The translations under genes were made by a program, and so were the position numbers. The notes beneath the pieces are model-generated. The model saw only the letters and a list, made by a program, of their open reading frames with translations, did not search any database and was not told the DNA's origin. From Hyphomicrobiales bacterium (GTDB lineage Bacteria > Pseudomonadota > Alphaproteobacteria > Rhizobiales > Kaistiaceae), in the NCBI GenBank assembly GCA_017305815.1, contig JAFKJZ010000110.1, forward strand, positions 1 to 11,291: a stretch of DNA of 11,291 nt, given 5' to 3'. Shown here in pieces: positions 1 to 7,595 of this stretch. The number at the start of each line of letters is the position of its first letter. Position 1 is the stretch's first letter.

Positions 1-212
1 GCCACCTGCGGCGACAGGCCGAACAGCTCCGCGCCGCCATAGGCGACCATGAAGCCGAAGGCGCTCTTCAGGGCGTTGTCGGCGAAGGCGCCGAACCATT
101 GCACGATGAAGAGGGGCAGGAAGCCCGGCGTTTTCAGGAGCGGCGGCGAGCCGGCCCGGGAGTGGGCGGGCAACGATGCCTCGGGCGAGGATGTCTTTGC
201 GGAAGCGTCCAT
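1..212 (-). CDS. MFS transporter, LplT-like N-terminus (partial, 3' end outside window)
   Basis: Reading the minus strand from an ATG at 212-210 gives 70 full codons with no stop before the window edge. Residues 1-30 are a polar, Ser/Pro-rich cytoplasmic tail. From about residue 31 comes a first membrane segment with the phrase FLPLFIVQWFGAFADNALKS, which closely resembles the F-x-PLF-x-x-Q-F-x-GAFNDNxxK signature opening lysophospholipid-transporter-like (LplT) members of the major facilitator superfamily; the usual Asn before Asp is Ala here. A GAGG Shine-Dalgarno (plus coordinates 222-225) lies 9 nt upstream of the ATG. The gene is divergent from the TetR regulator and shares its operator region, so it is probably the regulated target. 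Substrate is unknown; in some bacteria such proteins are fused to an acyltransferase, which cannot be judged from this fragment. Confidence 0.75.
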   Translation of the reverse strand, partial: MDASAKTSSPEASLPAHSRAGSPPLLKTPGFLPLFIVQWFGAFADNALKSAFGFMVAYGGAELFGLSPQV

Positions 213-256
213 GGCGTCAAACCTCGGCCTGTTCGCGGCGACTCGCAAGTCGCATG

Positions 257-275
257 AATTGAACGATGTTCAATT
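257..275. promoter_or_regulatory. Operator-like palindrome, copy 1
   Basis: AATTGAAC-GAT-GTTCAATT is a perfect inverted repeat with 8-bp arms and a 3-bp centre. It lies between the divergent transporter and TetR genes. Its core TTGAACGATGTTCAAT (259-274) is repeated exactly at 289-304. Size and symmetry fit a TetR-family dimer site; assignment to the adjacent regulator is inferred from position. Confidence 0.7.
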
Positions 276-303
276 TCATAACAGCGTTTTGAACGATGTT
301 CAA
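275..303 (-). promoter_or_regulatory. Candidate sigma70-type promoter for the MFS transporter gene
   Basis: On the minus strand TTGAAC (303-298) is separated by 17 bp from TATGAA (280-275), matching the -35 consensus at 5 of 6 and the -10 consensus at 4 of 6 positions. Transcription would start near 268 and give a leader of about 55 nt before the ATG at 212. The -35 lies inside operator copy 2 and the -10/start region touches copy 1, so bound repressor would occlude polymerase. Based on hexamer matching only. Confidence 0.45.
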
Positions 304-304
304 T
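289..304. promoter_or_regulatory. Operator-like palindrome, copy 2
   Basis: This is the second copy of the 16-bp sequence at 259-274, with palindromic arms TTGAAC/GTTCAA around GAT. Its centre is 30 bp from that of copy 1, close to three helical turns, so two dimers could sit on the same DNA face. It overlaps the candidate -35 hexamer of the minus-strand transporter promoter. Confidence 0.65.
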
Positions 305-364
305 ATGTGCTACGGAACGGGCCGGCGAGAGCATGCGCCGGGTAAGAGCCTGTCAGGAGGCGAG

Positions 365-970
365 ATGGCACGTCGCAGCGACCATGCCCCCGAAGAGCTG
401 AAGCATCTGGCGCTGGAGGCGGCGCGCGCGATCGTGGTGGAGGAGGGCCTGCGCGGCCTGACGGTGCGCCGGGTCGCCGAGCGGATCGGATATGCGCCGG
501 GCACGATCTACAATCTGTTCGCCAATCTCGACGACCTCATCGTCCAGGTGAACGCGGCGACGCTCGACGCTCTGGCGCTGGTTTTGGTCGAGGCGGCGAG
601 GGCGGAACCGGCGCTGCGACCCGAACGGCTGGTGGACGCCTATTTCGATTTCGTCGAGAGCCGCCCGCGCCTCTGGAGCCTGCTGTTCGAGCATCGCCTG
701 CCGGAGGGCGAGGACCTGCCGGACTGGTATCGGCCGAAGCTCGCGGCCCTGATCTCGCTCGTCGCCGAGGCGCTCGGTCCGTTGATGCCGGACACCTCCG
801 CCGCGGCGCGGCAGGCGGCGACCGTCACCATGTGGGCCGGCCTGCACGGTATCTCGACGCTCGCCGTCTCCAGCAAGCTGGCGCTGGTCGCCGAGACCGA
901 GCCGCGCGCGCTCGGCCACCTGCTGGTGCGGCGGATGCTGGGCGGCCCGGCGGCTGATGCGACCGGCTAG
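365..970 (+). CDS. TetR/AcrR-family transcriptional regulator
   Basis: A 201-residue protein of usual TetR length. Residues about 10-56 form the N-terminal DNA-binding domain, with the helix-turn-helix phrase TVRRVAERIGYAPGTIYNLF at 33-52, a textbook TetR recognition region. The C-terminal ligand-binding domain carries WAGLHG at 157-162, resembling the conserved Trp-His-Gly region of the TetR_C_33 (WHG) family. The ATG at 365 is chosen because AGGAGG (355-360) precedes it by 4 nt and the family's N-terminus aligns there; the same frame is open to 296 but those codons overlap the operator. It is divergent from an MFS transporter and has two identical palindromes upstream, so autorepression and repression of the transporter are likely. 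The inducing ligand is unknown. The 47 bp between it and the convergent kinase gene hold no convincing intrinsic terminator. Confidence 0.92.
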   Translation: MARRSDHAPEELKHLALEAARAIVVEEGLRGLTVRRVAERIGYAPGTIYNLFANLDDLIVQVNAATLDALALVLVEAARAEPALRPERLVDAYFDFVESRPRLWSLLFEHRLPEGEDLPDWYRPKLAALISLVAEALGPLMPDTSAAARQAATVTMWAGLHGISTLAVSSKLALVAETEPRALGHLLVRRMLGGPAADATG

Positions 971-1017
971 GCGGAGGTCGACAGGAGGGGCCAGCCAGCT
1001 CTCCGAGCCTCCAAACC

Positions 1018-2019
1018 TCAGCCCGCCATCGCCTCGTGGATGATGCCCAGCGCCTTGTCGAAGGCCGGCGCGATGCGGCGCGGCTCGGTGCCGGCATCGA
1101 GGCGGAAGGTCGGCGTCGATCCGACGAGCTTCGACAGCATCCGGAACAACTCCTGCTGCGCGCGTGGCACGCCGCCGCCGAGCAGGCCGATATTGTCACT
1201 GAGGATCACGGTAAGCGCGTCGGCCTTGGAAAGGCGCTTCAGGCTCGCTTCGCCTTCCGAGCGCGGACCCACGACCACGACTGCGCCGATCCGGTATCCC
1301 TTCGAGGCATCCGGCAGCGGCAGCAATTCGGCGAGCGCGGCGCGCGTCAGCGGCGCCTCGTCCTCCTCGCCGCCGAAGGCGCCGAGATGCGGCGCGATTT
1401 CGGGGAACATCGCCGCCGTCCGCCGCTGCACCTTCAGCGTGCGCGGCATGCCCCAGCCGAACAGTTCCGCGCCTTCCTGGCGCAGGATGACAACGTCATC
1501 GCCCATATGGCCGTAGCCGCCGAGCGCCAGCGCGAGTGAGGTCGTGGTCTTGCCGAAGCCGCTCGGGGCGAACAGCAGCATGAGTTCGTCGCGCCCGGGA
1601 AGCATCAGCGACGCGGAATGGATCGTCATCAGGCCGTGCCCGCGCAGCGCCATGTCGAGAAGCACCGCGCCCGCCATCGAGCGGAACGGCTGCTCGGCCG
1701 AAGCCGTGACCTGAACCTCGGTCTGTGCGCGGCCGATTTCCTCTGTGATCGAGAGCTTCCCGGGAACGCGGAACTGCTGGCGGTCGCCATTGGCGCTGAT
1801 CTCGGCATAGAGGCCGTCGATCAGCGTGCCGGACCAGATCAACTCGCCCTCGGTGGCGATGTCGTCGCCGGCGGCTTCGCGGACCAGGATTTCGTGCGCG
1901 ACCGGGCCTTCCGCCTGCTCGAAGCCGGCAAGCTGCGGGAAGATCGGCGCGCCCAGTCCCTCGCGCTCGGCGATCACGTTGAAGGCGAGGCCGGGGATGA
2001 CGAAACGGGTCTTGTGCAT
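1018..2019 (-). CDS. HPr-kinase-like protein of a lasso-type RiPP cluster
   Basis: A 333-residue protein. The C-terminal half resembles the HPr kinase/phosphorylase (HprK) fold: a P-loop APSGFGKT at 151-158, a preceding IHSAS phrase with His134 that matches the conserved His upstream of the P-loop in HprK-like proteins, and a Walker-B-like GDDVV starting at 173. The N-terminal ~110 residues are less conserved, as in the stand-alone kinases of lasso clusters. Known relatives phosphorylate serine in lasso precursors (the paeninodin kinase family), so the likely substrate is the small precursor encoded here rather than HPr of the phosphotransferase system. The start is the ATG at 2019-2017, which overlaps the TGA of the upstream B2 gene as TGATG, indicating translational coupling. 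The frame is open to 2229, but that extension lies across the B2 gene and is rejected. It is the last gene of the minus-strand set and converges on tetR. Confidence 0.85.
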   Translation of the reverse strand: MHKTRFVIPGLAFNVIAEREGLGAPIFPQLAGFEQAEGPVAHEILVREAAGDDIATEGELIWSGTLIDGLYAEISANGDRQQFRVPGKLSITEEIGRAQTEVQVTASAEQPFRSMAGAVLLDMALRGHGLMTIHSASLMLPGRDELMLLFAPSGFGKTTTSLALALGGYGHMGDDVVILRQEGAELFGWGMPRTLKVQRRTAAMFPEIAPHLGAFGGEEDEAPLTRAALAELLPLPDASKGYRIGAVVVVGPRSEGEASLKRLSKADALTVILSDNIGLLGGGVPRAQQELFRMLSKLVGSTPTFRLDAGTEPRRIAPAFDKALGIIHEAMAG

Positions 2020-2450
2020 CAGGCGGATCCGGCGCGGTTCTTTTCGATGAAAACCGTCACCATGGATGGTTCCGGCGGATTGAGAAGGGGCTTGTCGTCG
2101 ACGACGACCCAGCAATGGGCGGAGAGCCTGGCGCTGCCGATGCTCTTGCGGTCGACGCCGAAATGCATGGCGGCCGGGATCCCCGCGAGCGTCAGGAAGC
2201 GATAGGCGAGAATGCCCTCGCGCAGGCACCGGCGGTCGCGCATCACCCAGGGGCGCCGTGCCGCGCGCTTGGCGCGGTGGGCTATATAGGCGGGCGCGAG
2301 GCCGCGGTAGCGTCGATCGGCGCCGGCATCGGCGATCTTCATGATGTCGGCGAAATCACGGGACTTTCGGCAGCGGAGCGGCAGGGTGCGGGCCCACAAC
2401 CACATCTCGGCCCGGAACATCGCCCGGCGAAGGACGCTGCCGGATGTCAC
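2019..2450 (-). CDS. Lasso-peptide biosynthesis B2-like leader peptidase (transglutaminase-like)
   Basis: A 143-residue protein of the size of stand-alone B2 proteins (Transglut_core3 family). The Cys-His-Asp catalytic set is visible: Cys75 in RRCLREGILAYRFLTLAGIP, His112 in SAHCWVVVD, and Asp118 six residues after the His. The family phrase is usually AHAWV; here Ala is replaced by Cys113. In lasso systems B2 removes the leader from the precursor together with the leader-binding B1 protein, typically just after a Thr-x pair. Translation begins at a GTG (2450-2448) that overlaps the stop of the PqqD-like gene in a GTGA, and ends in a TGATG overlap with the kinase gene, so the three genes form one coupled unit. 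All predicted catalytic residues are present, so it is probably an active peptidase despite the missing cyclase gene. Confidence 0.88.
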   Translation of the reverse strand: MTSGSVLRRAMFRAEMWLWARTLPLRCRKSRDFADIMKIADAGADRRYRGLAPAYIAHRAKRAARRPWVMRDRRCLREGILAYRFLTLAGIPAAMHFGVDRKSIGSARLSAHCWVVVDDKPLLNPPEPSMVTVFIEKNRAGSA

Positions 2451-2740
2451 TTGTCAACGCGAACGATCAGGCCTTCGGAGGCCAGATGGTTGGCGAGATC
2501 CGACATGTCGTCGCGCAGCATGTCGGCGTCGACGTCGAACACGGTTTCCAGCTCCGTCAGGATGCCGGCGAAATTGCGGGTTCCGTCGACGGTCGACAGG
2601 AAAGCGGCCGTGGTGTCGTTGCAGGTGAAGAGCTGGCCCGACACGGTGTCGAGCAGAACGCCGCCTTCGCCGTCGCCGAGCGGCTGAAAGCTCGTGTTTT
2701 CATGAAGCGCCCAAACGGCGCTCGGCTCAATTCTGGACAC
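2447..2740 (-). CDS. PqqD-family RiPP recognition protein (lasso B1-like)
   Basis: A 97-residue protein with the PqqD fold signature: a beta-rich N-terminal part with GVLLDTVSGQLFTCNDTTAAFL (described at residues 27-48; key features are the Asp-x-x-x-Gly turn and the Asn preceding the first helix), then helices containing the Phe-Asp-Val-Asp segment at 68-71 and a final LASEGLIVRV strand. PqqD-like RiPP recognition elements bind the leader of the precursor and deliver it to the processing enzymes; the stand-alone B1 form pairs with a B2 peptidase, which is the next gene. The start is a GTG at 2740-2738 with a purine-rich AGAGAGAG upstream on the minus strand, a weak Shine-Dalgarno. Its TGA overlaps the B2 GTG by 4 nt. 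It is the first gene of the minus-strand set and is divergent from the precursor gene, 138 bp away. Confidence 0.9.
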   Translation of the reverse strand: MSRIEPSAVWALHENTSFQPLGDGEGGVLLDTVSGQLFTCNDTTAAFLSTVDGTRNFAGILTELETVFDVDADMLRDDMSDLANHLASEGLIVRVDK

Positions 2741-2878
2741 GGGAAGTCTCTCTCTTGGCTGGTGCGAAACGTGGGATAGCCGAACCAGGTGTGCTTGACC
2801 AGAGGTGCGGCTTGCGGTTGGCTAACCGAACGGCGGCTTCGTCCGATCGATTCAAAGATAGTCAGCAGGGAATATGGA
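2741..2878. promoter_or_regulatory. Divergent control region between precursor and B1-B2-kinase genes
   Basis: This 138-bp gap must hold promoters for both directions. Visible elements are a near-exact direct repeat, TAGCCGAAC (2777-2785) and TAACCGAAC (2823-2831), spaced 46 bp, and an inverted repeat CGGTT-GGCT-AACCG (2815-2828) overlapping the second copy. TTGACC at 2795-2800 is a possible plus-strand -35, but no good -10 follows at 16-18 bp. AGGG (2867-2870) is the precursor's Shine-Dalgarno. No promoter can be assigned with confidence. Confidence 0.4.
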
Positions 2879-2971
2879 ATGAAGAAGACGTATGAGAAGC
2901 CCAAATTGCTGAAGCGCGAACGCGTGGCGATGATCGTCGCCGCCACGTCCGGCAATGCGCCGCCTCCGTAG
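2879..2971 (+). CDS. Lasso-type RiPP precursor peptide (30 residues)
   Basis: A 30-residue peptide starting MKKTYEKPKL. It carries the YxxPxL motif (Tyr5, Pro8, Leu10) that lasso B1 proteins recognise in leaders; the Gly often found a few residues later is absent, with KRER at 12-15 instead. A hydrophobic stretch VAMIVAA (16-22) leads to Thr23-Ser24-Gly25. Lasso leaders usually have Thr at the penultimate position, which predicts cleavage between Ser24 and Gly25 and leaves only GNAPPP. That tail has no Asp or Glu and is too short for a lasso ring. The ATG at 2879 has AGGG 8 nt upstream; the same frame is open to 2789, but the extension has no family resemblance and would displace the basic MKK-Y start. 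G/C at third positions is about 83%, supporting real coding. It lies divergent to B1-B2-kinase and upstream of a nucleotidyltransferase. Other cleavage sites are possible. Confidence 0.8.
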   Translation: MKKTYEKPKLLKRERVAMIVAATSGNAPPP

Positions 2972-3035
2972 GCGGATCCCGTTTCGGCTGAGCCGTGCGT
3001 CGTTCGACGCTGGTTGGCCGTCCTGAATATGCAGG

Positions 3036-3075
3036 GGATGATGGGCGGTGCGGAGGCATCGCCCTTTGTTCATCC
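3036..3075 (+). terminator. Terminator-like or attenuator hairpin after the precursor gene
   Basis: GGGCGGTG (3043-3050) pairs with CATCGCCC (3057-3064), eight pairs including one G-U, around a CGGAGG loop, followed by TTTGTT (3065-3070). An outer stem GGATGA (3036-3041) with TCATCC (3070-3075) can extend it, competing with part of the T-run. It lies 65 bp after the precursor stop and 48 bp before the nucleotidyltransferase ATG. It could end most precursor transcripts and let a fraction continue, giving more precursor than enzyme. The T-run is interrupted, so efficiency is uncertain. Confidence 0.45.
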
Positions 3076-3122
3076 GGGCGGCGGTGTCCGTCCAGCTTGT
3101 CTGCCGATGCAATGAGGATTGT

Positions 3123-4181
3123 ATGTCCGCTGTCGATTCCGCTGAGACCGCGCCGCCGCCGGGCGGGACGCCGCGTCGTCTGTCGCGCGCCGATGGCCGC
3201 CTGCTGATCGAACTCGCGGACCCGGAATCGACCCTCGCCCCGATGACGCTCACCCGCGAACGGGCCGGCCTGCTACTGTCGCAGGCCGAGCGGCATGGTG
3301 TGCTTCCCGCGGTTTTGCGCAAGCTTCGGCCGATGCTTTCCAGCACCGAGCTTCGCCCCGTGCGCGACGATTTCGCCGGCCGCTTCGCCAGCGGCATCGC
3401 GTTCAACATGCAGTTGCGCGCCGAGGCGAAGGGGCTGTCGACGGCGCTCCGCGCGGCAGGCCAGCCGGCGCTGCTGATCAAGGGGCATGATTTCGCCGAC
3501 AACATCTATCCGGACCCGGTGCTGCGGCCGACCAGCGACATCGACCTGATCATCCCGGTCGAGAGCCTCGATGCGGTCGAGGCCGTGGTGGCGGCCTCAG
3601 GGTTCGAACTGTGGCCGGACCAGCGCGACGACGAGCAGATGGAGCGCAAGTGGTTCCATGCGGTCCACAAGCGGCTGATGCTGGAGATCCAGGGCAACCT
3701 GGTCCACGCGCCCGGCCTTCGCTCGAAGCTTTCGCTCGGCTTTGCCGAGCTCTGCCCGCATGGCGATCCGGCCGAGGCCGCGCGTTCCTCGACGCGGCTC
3801 GCGATCGCCGGCGTCCACGCTGCGAGCTCGCATCATTTCGAGTTGCTGCGGCTGGTCATCGACGTGCTGCAGGCGGCGCGCCGGCTGCAGGGCGCGGCGG
3901 AGGAACAGGCGCTCGAAGATCTCGTCCGCCGTTCCGGCACGCGCCTGGCGCTGGTCGCCGCGCTCGACCTCGCGGCCGGGCTCTATGACGACCGGCGCTG
4001 CCGGGAGCTCGCGGGCGGGCTGGCTCCGGTGCGCTTCCGCTCGATGTCCAGGCTGCTGATCAGCGGCGACATGGTGATGGCGATGGAGACCGGCGAGCGG
4101 GCGCTGCAATCGTGGCGGCGGTCGCTGTTCCGCGAATTGCTGAAGCGCGGTGAGGGGCGGGCTTCACTTCCCTCGTCATGA
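3123..4181 (+). CDS. NTP_transf_5 family nucleotidyltransferase (RiPP-associated)
   Basis: A 352-residue protein with the signature of the NTP_transf_5 family (PF14907): LLIKGHDFADNIYPDP at 117-132 followed by RPTSDIDLII, where Asp139 and Asp141 form the metal-binding DxD of the nucleotidyltransferase fold; Glu188 in LMLEIQGNL is a candidate third carboxylate. The helical C-terminal half is typical of the family. Members recur in lasso clusters beside an HprK-like kinase; in the pseudomycoidin cluster one is reported to act after phosphorylation and lead to a sugar-decorated peptide. A similar tailoring role is inferred here but the donor is unknown. The ATG at 3123 is chosen because TGAGGA (3113-3118) lies just upstream; the frame is open to 3048 but that stretch includes the terminator-like hairpin. 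The Crp/Fnr gene follows closely on the same strand and may be cotranscribed. Confidence 0.85.
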   Translation: MSAVDSAETAPPPGGTPRRLSRADGRLLIELADPESTLAPMTLTRERAGLLLSQAERHGVLPAVLRKLRPMLSSTELRPVRDDFAGRFASGIAFNMQLRAEAKGLSTALRAAGQPALLIKGHDFADNIYPDPVLRPTSDIDLIIPVESLDAVEAVVAASGFELWPDQRDDEQMERKWFHAVHKRLMLEIQGNLVHAPGLRSKLSLGFAELCPHGDPAEAARSSTRLAIAGVHAASSHHFELLRLVIDVLQAARRLQGAAEEQALEDLVRRSGTRLALVAALDLAAGLYDDRRCRELAGGLAPVRFRSMSRLLISGDMVMAMETGERALQSWRRSLFRELLKRGEGRASLPSS

Positions 4182-4247
4182 GGCGAATTGAATGCTATCC
4201 GTTACACAACGCATCAGGGTAGTACGCAGATCACGACGGAGGGCAGG

Positions 4248-4925
4248 GTGCAGGTCGGCGAGATTGTTTCCTGGCTCGGTCGGACGAGCTTCTTCAACGG
4301 CCTCGAAAAGGAAGATCTGACGCGTCTGGCGCAGATCGCCCGCGTCACGACCTATCCCGCCGATACGGTGCTGTTTTCCCAGGGCGACGAATCGGACGGG
4401 CTCTATTCTGTCGTCGACGGCATCGTGCGCATCTTTCTGACGGCGGACGACAGCCGCGAACTGACGATCCAGCTGTTCGAGGAAGGCGAGGTGATCGGCG
4501 AGATCGCGCTGATCGACGGCCTGCCGCGCAGCGCCGGCGCGGCCACGCTGACGGAGACGAAGCTGATCTTCGTGCCGCGCCAGCCCTTCCTGAACCTGCT
4601 CGACACTTCCAGCCAGCTGCAGCGCCAGATCATCCTGAGCCTCTGCGAGCGGCTCCGCCAGACCAACGAGCAGGTGAACCGCGCCGTGTTCACCGACCTG
4701 CGCCACCGCCTGCTGGTGCTCCTGCGCCAGCTCGCTCTCATCCATGGCCGCATCGAGCGCGATGTCGCCGTGGTCGAGCTGGACCTGACCCAGGGCACGC
4801 TGGCGCAGATGCTGGGCGCGAGCCGCGAGGCCGTGAACAAGCAGATTCGTGCCCTGATCAAGGAAGGCCGCCTCTCGGTCGACGGCCATCGCATCATCGT
4901 GCATCGCTCGATGCGCGATGCCTGA
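4248..4925 (+). CDS. Crp/Fnr-family transcriptional regulator
   Basis: A cyclic-nucleotide-binding domain is followed by a Crp-type winged helix. From the GTG at 4248 the protein has 225 residues. The effector-pocket signature GEIAL...LPRSA is present with Glu85 and Arg94, the positions that hold ribose and phosphate in cAMP-binding members, so a cyclic-nucleotide-like ligand is plausible. There is no N-terminal cysteine cluster, so an Fnr-type iron-sulfur sensor is unlikely. The helix-turn-helix is around residues 180-219 (LAQMLGASREAVNKQIRALI). The start is uncertain: GTG 4248 follows GGAGG by 5 nt, whereas the frame is also open from a TTG at 4188 (245 residues) with a weaker GAGG; the extra codons have lower G/C at third positions, so I prefer 4248. 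It sits between the RiPP genes and the glycogen operon, and its targets are not evident: no clear TGTGA-N6-TCACA or TTGAT-N4-ATCAA site was seen nearby. Confidence 0.9.
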   Translation: MQVGEIVSWLGRTSFFNGLEKEDLTRLAQIARVTTYPADTVLFSQGDESDGLYSVVDGIVRIFLTADDSRELTIQLFEEGEVIGEIALIDGLPRSAGAATLTETKLIFVPRQPFLNLLDTSSQLQRQIILSLCERLRQTNEQVNRAVFTDLRHRLLVLLRQLALIHGRIERDVAVVELDLTQGTLAQMLGASREAVNKQIRALIKEGRLSVDGHRIIVHRSMRDA

Positions 4926-5003
4926 GCGGCGCCCGTGCCAAGGGCTCCCGGCCGCATGACTGAAAAATAGGCTGTCGTCTTGCCGAAACGGACTATGGCA
5001 TAA

Positions 5004-5030
5004 GGTGCCGCAGCAATGCGGTTCCGTTTT
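5004..5030 (+). terminator. Hairpin with GCAA tetraloop and T-run between crp-like gene and glgP
   Basis: CCGCA (5008-5012), loop GCAA (5013-5016) and TGCGG (5017-5021) form a perfect stem capped by a GNRA tetraloop; a G-T pair and two further G-C pairs (5004-5005 with 5024-5025) extend it past one T-T mismatch. GTTTT follows at 5026-5030. It lies about 80 bp after the regulator's stop and 130 bp before glgP, suiting an intrinsic terminator. The rest of 4926-5161 shows no other gene and no convincing glgP promoter. Confidence 0.45.
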
Positions 5031-5161
5031 GCGCCCTTATGGTTGAATCCGGCGGGGCAGTTCGATCCGGCATTGTTGTTGCATGGAATTCTGCCTGGCC
5101 CGAGCGTTCGCCGGGGGCCGGGTGCAAGGCAGGACGCGGCGAGCCACGACGAGGCCTATCG

Positions 5162-7579
<2,418 letters not shown>

Positions 7580-7595
7580 GGCATACGGAGACGCG

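Noticed and set aside
971..1017. Possible bidirectional terminator between tetR and the kinase gene (GGAGG at 973-977 and CCTCC at 1008-1012)
   Set aside because: Short arms, a loop of about 30 nt and no T-run on either strand.
2020..2229. 70-codon N-terminal extension of the kinase frame
   Set aside because: It lies entirely over the B2 gene in another frame, is Arg-rich without homology, and the TGATG start at 2019 is a better fit.
2969..3115. In-frame continuation of the precursor past its TAG for 47 codons, ending 7 nt before the nucleotidyltransferase ATG
   Set aside because: Third-position G/C is about 64% by hand count, against about 83% in the precursor itself, and the region holds a terminator-like hairpin. 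It looks like untranslated DNA, not a read-through or frameshifted core.
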